Shown here one piece after another: positions 6,033 to 12,053 of a stretch of DNA of 12,053 nucleotides. Both the position numbers and the translations under genes were made by a program. Position 1 is the first letter of the stretch, and every line of letters starts with the position of its first letter. Below the pieces are notes generated by a model that saw only the letters and a program-made list of their open reading frames with translations, made no database searches and was not told the DNA's origin. The stretch is from Sulfurimonas sp. (lineage in GTDB: Bacteria; Campylobacterota; Campylobacteria; Campylobacterales; Sulfurimonadaceae): assembly GCA_027047745.1 (NCBI GenBank), contig JALTUB010000341.1, forward strand, positions 1 to 12,053. The letters run 5' to 3'.

Positions 6033-8411
6033 TTATTTCCAGCTAGTTTTTACAATATTTGAAGATTTTTTGTATGGGAATTTAGCAACTAACTCTTTGA
6101 TTGATAGTTTTTGATCACCACCTCTCATAAAGTGAGCTAATGTTACAGAAGCCCAGTAATCTTTCGCATACGCAGTACCTTTAAGTTGTAAAGGAACACC
6201 TTTTTTGTTAACAGTGTGACAAGCAGCACAAGTTACAGGACCAGCATATTTTCCATCAGGAGAATATTGAAGAGCTTGTTCGTGAGTTGTTACATCAACA
6301 CTTCTTTCAGGACCATCAAATCTTGAACTATAAAGACCGTGCATAGACTCATGACAAGATTGACAAGCTATGTCTCCATGAGCTTTTGAGTATCTGTATA
6401 GAGAATACTTGTTTGGTAAATCAATTGGGAAGTATTTACCACCAGTATCTTGTTCAACAAATGGAGCAACATGACAGTCAGCACAGTGAGGTTCAGCAGC
6501 AGCTAACCACCAGTCATTACCACCAGATGCAGCAGCATAAGGAACTTTTCCACCTGTAGGGTGATTCCACATTCTTAAGTCAGCAGGTAAGTTTTTACCA
6601 ACAGCTTTAAGGATTGTAGCTGATTTGTGATCAGTGTAGAATTTCATTACTTCATTATCACCAGTTGCTTTAGGATCAGCTAAAGCAGCAAATTTCTTAG
6701 CGTTACCACCAGCGATTACTTTAATCATCTCTTTAAGAGATTTGTTTCTTAAAGTTTTACCTTCTTGTTTAGAATCATTTGTAAGGTTATCATAGTTTTG
6801 GAATGCTTGAGCAACTTTTGTATGACAGTTAGTACAGTATAATCCTCTCATTTTTGTAGGCTTACCATGTTCATCTTTAAGAGAAACATTTTTATATTGC
6901 CATTTACCGTAGTTGTTTAAGAAAAACGGAGGTTTGGCATTTGGGTTAGAGTGAGCATCACGACGAACATAACAACCGCCACCAGATTTACGGATATCAC
7001 CTTTAGAGAAACGACCTTCACCATATCTATCTGTTACACGGAATGGATTTGAATCATCATTCATGTTAGGATTTTGGAAGTGAGTAGGGTGACATGCTTG
7101 ACAAGCTTGACTCCTACCAGCACCATCAGGCATTGGAACCATTGCAAGGTGAAAACCATGAATTGCTTCAGTAAGTGGTTTAGCATGAACACCTTTGTAT
7201 CCAGCAGTACCATAACGAGGTGTTAGAAGGTTACCTGAAACATTATCACCATGACAGTCAGAACAGTTTACAAGACCAACAGAACCAAGTCTATTACCAA
7301 TAGCATTTGAATCGTAGTGTGCTAAGAAATGTGTACCATGATGTGCATCATGAAGTGAAAGGATGTTAATAGACGCTTCAGCAAGTCTCGCCATATATTC
7401 ACTCTCATCTGGGTATGTTCTCCAGTATTTATACTCTTTATCACTAAACTTTAGACCTTCATCTCTAGCCATTTGTGCAGCTTTACCATTTCTTGAGTGA
7501 CAAGCATAACAGTTAGGAATATCAACTGGGTTTGTACCGAAGTAAGAAACAGTTTTTCCATTTTTTGTATGCATGCTTTCACCAGTACGAGTGTGAAGTT
7601 CTACAGTAGCATATTGAAAAGGTTGAAAGTCTGTGTTTGATACTGAACGGATTGTACCTTTTCTTGTACTATCATCAAATGCAGTCATTGGAAGACCAAG
7701 TGCATCCCAAATATAAGAAGAAGTCAAGACAAGCTTAACATTTTTTACAGCAGGAACAAGTGTGTCAGCAAATACAATGTTTCCACCATTTCTACCAGCA
7801 TATTGTAAGTAACCACCAGACATTGGCATACCAGAAGGTCCACAGTCAATTTTCATAGGAATTTGTCTTCCTAGTCTTAAACGGTCTTTATCAGTAGCAC
7901 CTTTAGGCATAGTACCATCAAGGTCTTTATAGATGAAAAGGTGAGTCCAAACATAGTTAGCAACAGTATCATTCGCAGAGTCTAAGTGACCATCACCATT
8001 AGCATCTTTAGGCACAGTGAAGTATCTCATTTTATTACCTTCGCTATAAGAGTTATCTCTAGTATAGTAATAAAGTTTTACACCATCATCAGGTGAAAGT
8101 AGTTTTGGTAAACGACCATCTTTTCCACTTCTTGTAGCTTGCGCTTGAATTGAGTTATAAGGTGGGATTACACAACAGTAATCCATATCAAAACCAACAC
8201 AGTGCATACCAAGTTCATAGTTTACAAATATATTGTAATCATTTTTAGGCTCATAGCCAACAACTTTTTGGTTGTTTTCACCAACTTTAACAAACTTTTT
8301 CAGTTTATCAAGTTTAAATGGTGGGTTCTTGTCATAAGCAAGAGCCGTAGTAGCAGTCATCGCCATAAAAGCAACAGACGCAGCAACAGAAACTAAAATT
8401 TTATTTTTCAT
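6033..8411 (-). CDS. Exported multihaem cytochrome c, seven CxxCH sites
   Basis: A 792-residue protein with a clear Sec signal peptide (cleavage likely after A25 in TALA), so it is periplasmic or outer-membrane associated. It has seven CxxCH covalent haem sites, starting at C301, C383, C437, C526, C643, C683 and C728. All lie in the C-terminal 60%. Residues 26-300 have no haem motif but contain C71, C79, C80 (MHC-VGFDMDY-CC-VIPPYN) and C190. A further cysteine, C480, sits in GGGCYVRRDAH, which is not a standard haem motif. A histidine-rich stretch (H354, H357, H358, H361, H365) could supply distal ligands. An electron-transfer role is inferred from the haems; partner and substrate are unknown. 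It does not match NrfA, OTR or HAO by any motif I can see. AAGGGG precedes the ATG. It is single-gene, with its own promoter and terminator. Confidence 0.88.
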   Translation of the reverse strand: MKNKILVSVAASVAFMAMTATTALAYDKNPPFKLDKLKKFVKVGENNQKVVGYEPKNDYNIFVNYELGMHCVGFDMDYCCVIPPYNSIQAQATRSGKDGRLPKLLSPDDGVKLYYYTRDNSYSEGNKMRYFTVPKDANGDGHLDSANDTVANYVWTHLFIYKDLDGTMPKGATDKDRLRLGRQIPMKIDCGPSGMPMSGGYLQYAGRNGGNIVFADTLVPAVKNVKLVLTSSYIWDALGLPMTAFDDSTRKGTIRSVSNTDFQPFQYATVELHTRTGESMHTKNGKTVSYFGTNPVDIPNCYACHSRNGKAAQMARDEGLKFSDKEYKYWRTYPDESEYMARLAEASINILSLHDAHHGTHFLAHYDSNAIGNRLGSVGLVNCSDCHGDNVSGNLLTPRYGTAGYKGVHAKPLTEAIHGFHLAMVPMPDGAGRSQACQACHPTHFQNPNMNDDSNPFRVTDRYGEGRFSKGDIRKSGGGCYVRRDAHSNPNAKPPFFLNNYGKWQYKNVSLKDEHGKPTKMRGLYCTNCHTKVAQAFQNYDNLTNDSKQEGKTLRNKSLKEMIKVIAGGNAKKFAALADPKATGDNEVMKFYTDHKSATILKAVGKNLPADLRMWNHPTGGKVPYAAASGGNDWWLAAAEPHCADCHVAPFVEQDTGGKYFPIDLPNKYSLYRYSKAHGDIACQSCHESMHGLYSSRFDGPERSVDVTTHEQALQYSPDGKYAGPVTCAACHTVNKKGVPLQLKGTAYAKDYWASVTLAHFMRGGDQKLSIKELVAKFPYKKSSNIVKTSWK

Positions 8412-8456
8412 AGTTTCATTCCCCTTTAGTAATAAATTTAACGGTTGCAGTATTAC

Positions 8457-8462
8457 ATTATA
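8457..8462 (-). promoter_or_regulatory. Consensus -10 box for the multihaem cytochrome
   Basis: The minus strand carries a perfect TATAAT 46 bases upstream of the cytochrome ATG, which predicts a leader of about 40 bases. An AT-rich tract lies upstream, with no obvious -35 element. With AAGGGG as the ribosome binding site, this looks like a strong expression unit. Confidence 0.5.
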
Positions 8463-8559
8463 TTATTTAAAATAACTTTAAATATGCTCTAAACTATAAG
8501 AATATTTACTAATTGTTTACTTGTGATTGACTTAGATTATTATATATTATAAGTAATAT

Positions 8560-8580
8560 AACCTGAGATAAACTCATGTT
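8560..8580. repeat. 21-bp inverted repeat upstream of efp
   Basis: AACCTGAG and CTCATGTT are 8-base arms with one mismatch around ATAAA. They sit in the cytochrome/efp divergent spacer, 63 bases before the efp start. GCTTTTT follows on the plus strand, so it could be an operator or a weak terminator-like hairpin. The rest of the spacer (8412-8643) is AT-rich with no other clear element apart from the promoters. Confidence 0.35.
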
Positions 8581-8609
8581 GCTTTTTACTAGATTAAGCC
8601 CAATTTATG

Positions 8610-8615
8610 TACAAT
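8610..8615 (+). promoter_or_regulatory. Tentative -10 box for efp
   Basis: TACAAT lies 29 bases upstream of the efp ATG, inside TTATGTACAATG. Spacing to the start is reasonable but there is no -35 partner, so this is a weak call. Confidence 0.3.
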
Positions 8616-8643
8616 GTCGTATATATTTATTAAAGGTGATTTA

Positions 8644-9210
8644 ATGGCAACTGTCGGTATGAGCGATATTAAAAAAAATGTTAGATTAATTGTTGGAGAA
8701 GTTCCATATAAAGTAGTTGAGTTTCAACATGTAAAACCAGGAAAAGGTGCAGCTTTTGTACGAATGAAAATGAAAAGTTTTTTAAATGGTAAAGTAGTTG
8801 AGAGAACTATACACGCAGGTGATAAGTTTGAAGTTCCTATTATTGACTTTAAAACTATGCAGTATCTATATGATGATGGTGATATGTACCAGTTTATGGA
8901 TAATGAATCGTATGAGCAACTCGGTCTTACATATGAACAGTGTGATGATGCAAGTAAATGGTTTAAAGATGGTATCAATGTAGATATTGTATTTTTTAAA
9001 GGTAAAGCTATCTCTGTTCAAGCTCCTGAAACTATGGAATTTGTTATCACAGAAACACCACCAAACTTTAAGGGTGACACTTCAAGTGGAAGTAAAAAAC
9101 CAGCCACACTAGAGAGTGGGGCAGTAGTTCAAGTACCTTACCATGTTCTTGAAGGTGATACTATTAAAGTAAACACTGTTGAAGGTGAGTATTTAGAAAA
9201 AGTAAAATAG
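8644..9210 (+). CDS. efp: Translation elongation factor P
   Basis: EF-P binds ribosomes stalled at consecutive prolines and promotes peptide bond formation. The start is placed at 8644, not at the in-frame ATG at 8614. This gives MATVGMSDIKKN, the expected 188-residue length, and AAAGGTG at suitable spacing; the upstream ATG would add ten unconserved residues. The N-terminal KOW-like domain ends its key loop in VKPGKG with K34, the position that is lysylated in E. coli. Two OB-type domains follow, and the C-terminus GDTIKVNTVEGEYLEKV is typical. K34 implies a lysine-modified type rather than the arginine/rhamnose type, although whether modification enzymes are present cannot be seen here. It is transcribed alone and ends in a strong hairpin. 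Confidence 0.97.
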   Translation: MATVGMSDIKKNVRLIVGEVPYKVVEFQHVKPGKGAAFVRMKMKSFLNGKVVERTIHAGDKFEVPIIDFKTMQYLYDDGDMYQFMDNESYEQLGLTYEQCDDASKWFKDGINVDIVFFKGKAISVQAPETMEFVITETPPNFKGDTSSGSKKPATLESGAVVQVPYHVLEGDTIKVNTVEGEYLEKVK

Positions 9211-9216
9211 GCTTAC

Positions 9217-9242
9217 AATCCCTGAGTATTTACTCAGGGATT
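9217..9242. terminator. Bidirectional terminator between efp and ywqK-like copy 2
   Basis: A perfect inverted repeat, AATCCCTGAGTA / TACTCAGGGATT, with only TT between the arms (effective loop about 4-6 bases). It starts 7 bases after the efp stop and 6 bases past the convergent YwqK-like stop. No long T-run follows on either strand, but stem strength and position fit a shared terminator. Confidence 0.75.
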
Positions 9243-9247
9243 GGTTA

Positions 9248-9853
9248 TTATCTAAATCTTTCTTCTTTTGGAGCATCTTTTGGAACTAGTCCATATTTTG
9301 CTAGGTCTACTAGAACATCCTTACGCTTATCTTTAAGTAGTTTTACCATGACAGGATTTCTATCCATCTTGTATGTTTCTGTTCTAACTACATTCCCTTT
9401 ATGATTAAAGTATTTTTTTAGTCCAACTTTATAGTTGTTCTTGTAAAAAACTTCAGCACTTTTGTAACCTTCTGCATCCCAGTCTGTCATGATACCTTCG
9501 CGACGCCCCATTACATAATTTACCTTACTTCCAAGTTGTCCATTATCATAGTAGATTTTTTGGATACCATCTTTTTGCCCATCTACATAGTTTACAACTA
9601 TCTTTTTTTCCCCATTTGTGTGATATGAAGTGTATAAACCATTTTCTTTTCCATCAGTAAAATTTACTTCTGATTTGATTTTCCCATCATCTTTGTACCA
9701 ATAGGTCATACCATTTCGGACACAATCTTTATATGATGATTCTTGTGCTTTGTCTTTAACTATATAAGGTTTGTGGTCTTTACAAAGTAAAGTAGCACCT
9801 GATAAAGTAGTTGCTGTGTATGTCAATAGTGTTAAATATAGTAGTCTTTTCAT
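9248..9853 (-). CDS. Exported YwqK-family MORN_2-repeat protein (copy 2)
   Basis: A 201-residue protein with a signal peptide (cleavage likely after A20 in LSGA). Five tandem 23-24-residue MORN_2/YwqK repeats lie between about residues 48 and 165, for example YHTNGEKKIVVNYVDGQKDG and YYDNGQLGSKVNYVMGRREG. The mature N-terminus has C24 and C44, absent from copy 1, which could form a disulfide. The last repeats, with FYKNNYK, then a GNV-type repeat, then YKMDR, closely match the end of copy 1, so the two are probably paralogues. AAGGGA precedes the ATG. Function is unknown. A periplasmic or surface beta-solenoid scaffold is inferred from the repeats, and the antitoxin label used for the family has no support here. 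Confidence 0.82.
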   Translation of the reverse strand: MKRLLYLTLLTYTATTLSGATLLCKDHKPYIVKDKAQESSYKDCVRNGMTYWYKDDGKIKSEVNFTDGKENGLYTSYHTNGEKKIVVNYVDGQKDGIQKIYYDNGQLGSKVNYVMGRREGIMTDWDAEGYKSAEVFYKNNYKVGLKKYFNHKGNVVRTETYKMDRNPVMVKLLKDKRKDVLVDLAKYGLVPKDAPKEERFR

Positions 9854-9911
9854 TTTTTTCCCTTGTATTGTCTATAGCTCTTTTGTAAATAATTAAGCTA
9901 AACTTTACGAA

Positions 9912-9917
9912 ATTATA
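9912..9917 (-). promoter_or_regulatory. -10 box for ywqK-like copy 2
   Basis: A perfect TATAAT on the minus strand, 58 bases upstream of the copy 2 ATG, implies a leader of about 50 bases. The 123-bp spacer (9854-9976) holds no other clear element, and no convincing terminator for the upstream DUF1566 gene was found. Confidence 0.42.
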
Positions 9918-9976
9918 GTGTATTAATTTTAATAATAGCTCATAAATTATTTTATCTATCTATATTTAAAATTAAG

Positions 9977-10390
9977 CTATTTTTGAGTTCTAACACATAT
10001 AACGCTATTTATCTCACATTTGTCATTTGAAGAGTTGTGTCCATTGCCTATATAAACAGTATAAGCATTTAGTGGATTGTTTTTATCTGCGTTTACACTC
10101 CAAAATACTTGTTCTTTGATGTGTGAAAAACTTGCTTTTATAGCTCTGTTTTTTGCAAGTGAGATAAGCTCTTTTTGAGTTGGTAGTCTCCAGTCACTAA
10201 AAGATTCTAAATGTAGCCCACTGCAGTGTTCTCGTGACATATCCCATTTCTCTTCATACGCTTCTAGCTTAGCAGTATCTTGCCATTGCAAGTGATGTTT
10301 CTTATCAACAACACTATTTGGCATTTTTACAAAATCTGCTCCAAGTAGTAAATGGCTTAAAGCGAGTAAGAGGATGATTTTATAAGGCAC
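9977..10390 (-). CDS. Exported DUF1566 (Lcl C-terminal) domain protein
   Basis: A 137-residue protein beginning at GTG (10388-10390), three bases after the stop of the upstream gene. AGGTG at the end of that gene is a well-spaced ribosome binding site. The GTG start gives a proper signal peptide (cleavage likely after A18 in LLGA); the next ATG (residue 23) would lose it. The mature part is a single DUF1566 domain: LQWQD (34-38), C56-SGLHLESFSDWRLPTQKEL, FWSV (97-100), and C125 and C132 near the end in NSVICVRTQ. The cysteines may form a disulfide, consistent with export. Related domains occur in surface and adhesion proteins, often as a C-type-lectin-like fold. The specific role is unknown. 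Coupling to the CxxC peroxidase-like gene suggests co-expression. Confidence 0.8.
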   Translation of the reverse strand: MPYKIILLLALSHLLLGADFVKMPNSVVDKKHHLQWQDTAKLEAYEEKWDMSREHCSGLHLESFSDWRLPTQKELISLAKNRAIKASFSHIKEQVFWSVNADKNNPLNAYTVYIGNGHNSSNDKCEINSVICVRTQK

Positions 10391-10393
10391 TGT

Positions 10394-10924
10394 TTATTCA
10401 CCTAAGCCAAAAACATTTGAGAGTGTGTTTATGTAGTTAAAATATCCAGTGATTGCAACTGCTTCAATCACTTGAACCTTGCTCCATTCCATTTGTATAA
10501 GTGCATCAATCTCTTTTTTCTCTGTTTTATAATTATCTTTTTGTGATGCTTTTATACAAAAATTTAATAGTGCTTTTTCTTTTTCGTCTGCATCTATTGC
10601 ATCAACACCTTGTAAAATCTCTTCGATTTTTTGTTCTGTAAGTCCAAGCATTTTGGCGATACTTTTGTGAACATCTACACACATTTTACATCCATTTTCT
10701 TTTGAGATAAGGAGTGCAATCGCCTCTTTTATCTCATAAGATAGAGTCGTTTCATCAAGAAGATAGCCCTGAACCATACCATCTGTTGCCATATATACTT
10801 TTTCATCAATCGCTAAAAGTTTGAAAATCTCACCTAGCTTTCCAGTTTTTTCTAAAATTGGTCTTGCTTTATCTTGAATCGCAGGTGACATATCCTCAAA
10901 TTCTGGTAATTCTATATGTGCCAT
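10394..10924 (-). CDS. Carboxymuconolactone decarboxylase-family, AhpD-like protein
   Basis: A 176-residue all-helical cytoplasmic protein of the CMD/AhpD superfamily. The active motif is GCKMCVDVH, with C79, C82 and H86. E67 lies 12 residues before C79, as E118 lies before C130 in M. tuberculosis AhpD, so the charge-relay and redox residues of an alkylhydroperoxidase are present. A peroxide-reducing or related thiol-redox role is inferred; substrate is unknown, and many such proteins are assigned only to the family. No signal peptide is seen. GAGGAA precedes the ATG by a normal distance. It is the first gene of an operon with the DUF1566 gene, three bases apart, and is divergent from dnaE. 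Confidence 0.85.
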   Translation of the reverse strand: MAHIELPEFEDMSPAIQDKARPILEKTGKLGEIFKLLAIDEKVYMATDGMVQGYLLDETTLSYEIKEAIALLISKENGCKMCVDVHKSIAKMLGLTEQKIEEILQGVDAIDADEKEKALLNFCIKASQKDNYKTEKKEIDALIQMEWSKVQVIEAVAITGYFNYINTLSNVFGLGE

Positions 10925-10951
10925 TGTATTTCCTCGTAGTTAGTTTTGAAA

Positions 10952-10960
10952 ATTTTATCA
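10952..10960 (-). promoter_or_regulatory. Extended -10 promoter for the AhpD-like/DUF1566 operon
   Basis: The minus strand reads TGATAAAAT, a TGn-extended -10 (TAAAAT), about 28 bases upstream of the ATG at 10924. No -35 is evident. Spacing predicts a short leader of about 20 bases. Confidence 0.42.
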
Positions 10961-10989
10961 TGTTGAACTAAATATTAAGCAAAAATGTA

Positions 10990-10995
10990 TATAAT
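10990..10995 (+). promoter_or_regulatory. -10 box for dnaE
   Basis: A perfect TATAAT inside TGTATATAATC, 33 bases upstream of the dnaE ATG. TTGAAC at 10963-10968 resembles a -35 but the 21-base gap is too long for a classic pair. The ribosome binding site is the weak TTAGGT. Confidence 0.48.
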
Positions 10996-11027
10996 CTACT
11001 TTATATTTTACAAATTAGGTATCTAAA

Positions 11028-12053
11028 ATGAGTGTACAACCTTTTACACATCTTCATCTTCATACAGAGTATTCACTCCTTGATGGAGCAAATAAATTAT
11101 CAAATCTTATTCCACGCATAAAAGAACTAGGTATGAATAGTGTTGCCATGACTGACCATGGTAATATGTTCGGTGCTATTGACTTTTATAAACAGATGAA
11201 ATCAGCAGGTCTTAAGCCGATTATTGGGATGGAAGGTTATATCCACAATGGCGATACTATAGATGATAAGAGTACAAAACAGCGTTTTCATGTATGCTTG
11301 TACGCTAAAAACAAAAAAGGTTATGAAAACCTTATGTATCTATCATCTCAAGCCTTTATAGATGGCTTTTACTATTTTCCTCGCATAAACAAAAATATAC
11401 TCAAAGAACACTCTGAAGGGATTATCTGTTCTTCTGCTTGTCTGCAAGGTGAAGTAAGCTGGCACTTAAATACGCAAAATGAGAGAAATAAAAAAAATGG
11501 TGCTTTAGGGTATGATGGTGCTTTGGAAGTTGCAAAAGAGTATCAAGATATTTTTGGTGATGATTTTTATCTTGAGCTTATGCGTCATGGCATAGGTGAC
11601 CAACTTTTTATTGATGAGCAGATACTTAAGATTTCACGCGAGACAGGTATCAAAATTTTAGCAACAAACGATACTCACTACACTTATCCTGGTGATGCTC
11701 AGTATCATGAGGCTTTTATGTGTATAGGGATGAATAAACTCTATGATGACCCAAACCGTATGCGTCACTCTGTGCATGAGTTTTACATCAAAAGTCCAGA
11801 GGAGATGGCAAAACTCTTTGCTGATATTCCTGAAGCTATAACTCACACTCAAGAGATAGTGGATAAGTGTGAAGAGTTTGTTCCCATCGTTAAAACTCCT
11901 ACTCCTCCAAACTTTAAGTTTACCAAAGAGTATGCTGCAAAAGAGGGTTTAGATATAGACTATGAAGATGATGCCCCTTTAAGTCCTGACGCAAGTGAAG
12001 CTGAAAAGAAAAAGCACATGCTAGCAGCTGATAAAAATGATGCAGAGTATTTT
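11028..12053 (+). CDS. dnaE: DNA polymerase III alpha subunit (3' end missing)
   Basis: Catalytic subunit of the replicative polymerase. The first 342 codons are present and the frame runs off the window end. The start MSVQPFTHLHLHTEYSLLDG matches family N-termini. Residues 1 to about 270 are the PHP domain. The nine metal-ligand positions of active PHP sites (numbered from M. tuberculosis DnaE1) are all filled: H10, H12, D19 (an acidic substitute), H44, E69, H88, C138, D215 and H217. E. coli DnaE has lost part of this set. MTDHGNMFG, SSACLQGE, MRHGIGDQ and DPNRMRHSVHEFY are further DnaE blocks. The polymerase active site lies beyond the window. It diverges from the AhpD-like gene with a 103-bp spacer. 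Very high confidence in identity; the truncation is due to the window edge. Confidence 0.97.
   Translation, partial: MSVQPFTHLHLHTEYSLLDGANKLSNLIPRIKELGMNSVAMTDHGNMFGAIDFYKQMKSAGLKPIIGMEGYIHNGDTIDDKSTKQRFHVCLYAKNKKGYENLMYLSSQAFIDGFYYFPRINKNILKEHSEGIICSSACLQGEVSWHLNTQNERNKKNGALGYDGALEVAKEYQDIFGDDFYLELMRHGIGDQLFIDEQILKISRETGIKILATNDTHYTYPGDAQYHEAFMCIGMNKLYDDPNRMRHSVHEFYIKSPEEMAKLFADIPEAITHTQEIVDKCEEFVPIVKTPTPPNFKFTKEYAAKEGLDIDYEDDAPLSPDASEAEKKKHMLAADKNDAEYF

Noticed and set aside
8614..8643. EF-P starting at the ATG at 8614
   Set aside because: It adds ten unconserved residues and overlaps the likely promoter. The ATG at 8644 has a good ribosome binding site, gives the usual length and puts the modified lysine at K34.
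9891..9979. Ten-base direct repeat AATTAAGCTA at 9891-9900 and 9970-9979
   Set aside because: Short and AT-rich, and likely chance; no mobile element or attachment-site gene nearby.
11658..11852. Short minus-strand open frame inside dnaE
   Set aside because: Antisense to conserved DnaE sequence; no ribosome binding site or motif.
1..12053. CRISPR array, insertion sequence, tRNA or rRNA
   Set aside because: No regularly spaced repeats, transposase motifs, terminal repeats or tRNA cloverleaf were seen anywhere in the window.

Overview
The window is AT-rich, densely coding DNA from a Gram-negative bacterium. The gene families point to a Campylobacterota member, most likely a Sulfurimonas/Sulfurovum-type organism. 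The reasons are the short LpxB beginning MKLLASALEHSAN, the catalytically dead dihydroorotase homologue, a secreted multihaem cytochrome c, and TATAAT-like -10 boxes with no clear -35 element. This assignment comes from recognising protein families and could not be checked by a search.

Layout. Positions 1-1838 (+) hold the 3' part of dsbD and a small periplasmic thioredoxin-like gene, forming a periplasmic thiol-redox operon. Positions 1825-2868 (-) are lpxB (lipid A synthesis), tail-to-tail with the thioredoxin gene. A compact divergent promoter at 2883-2900 separates lpxB from a dihydroorotase-like gene (2918-4120, +) that lacks every recognisable catalytic residue. This gene converges on tgt (4107-5225, -; queuosine tRNA modification). 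tgt is translationally coupled to an exported YwqK/MORN_2-repeat protein (5225-5899, -).

The centre is a 792-residue exported cytochrome c with seven CxxCH haem sites (6033-8411, -). It is bracketed by its own hairpin terminator and a TATAAT promoter. A 232-bp divergent spacer separates it from efp (8644-9210, +). efp ends in a strong hairpin shared with a second, convergent YwqK/MORN_2 protein (9248-9853, -). Next is a two-gene minus-strand operon: a CxxC carboxymuconolactone decarboxylase/AhpD-like protein (10394-10924), then a GTG-started exported DUF1566 protein (9977-10390). The window ends inside dnaE (11028-12053, +), whose PHP domain keeps a complete set of metal ligands.

How the genes fit together. 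Most are housekeeping: lipid A, tRNA modification, EF-P and Pol III alpha. The accessory theme is the cell envelope: DsbD plus a thioredoxin, the multihaem cytochrome, two related YwqK repeat proteins placed either side of the cytochrome/efp pair, and a DUF1566 protein. The least explained elements are the multihaem cytochrome with its cysteine-containing, haem-free N-terminal region, and the paired YwqK proteins that share a C-terminal module. No mobile element, CRISPR array, tRNA or rRNA was seen, and no gene-free stretch exceeds about 230 bp.
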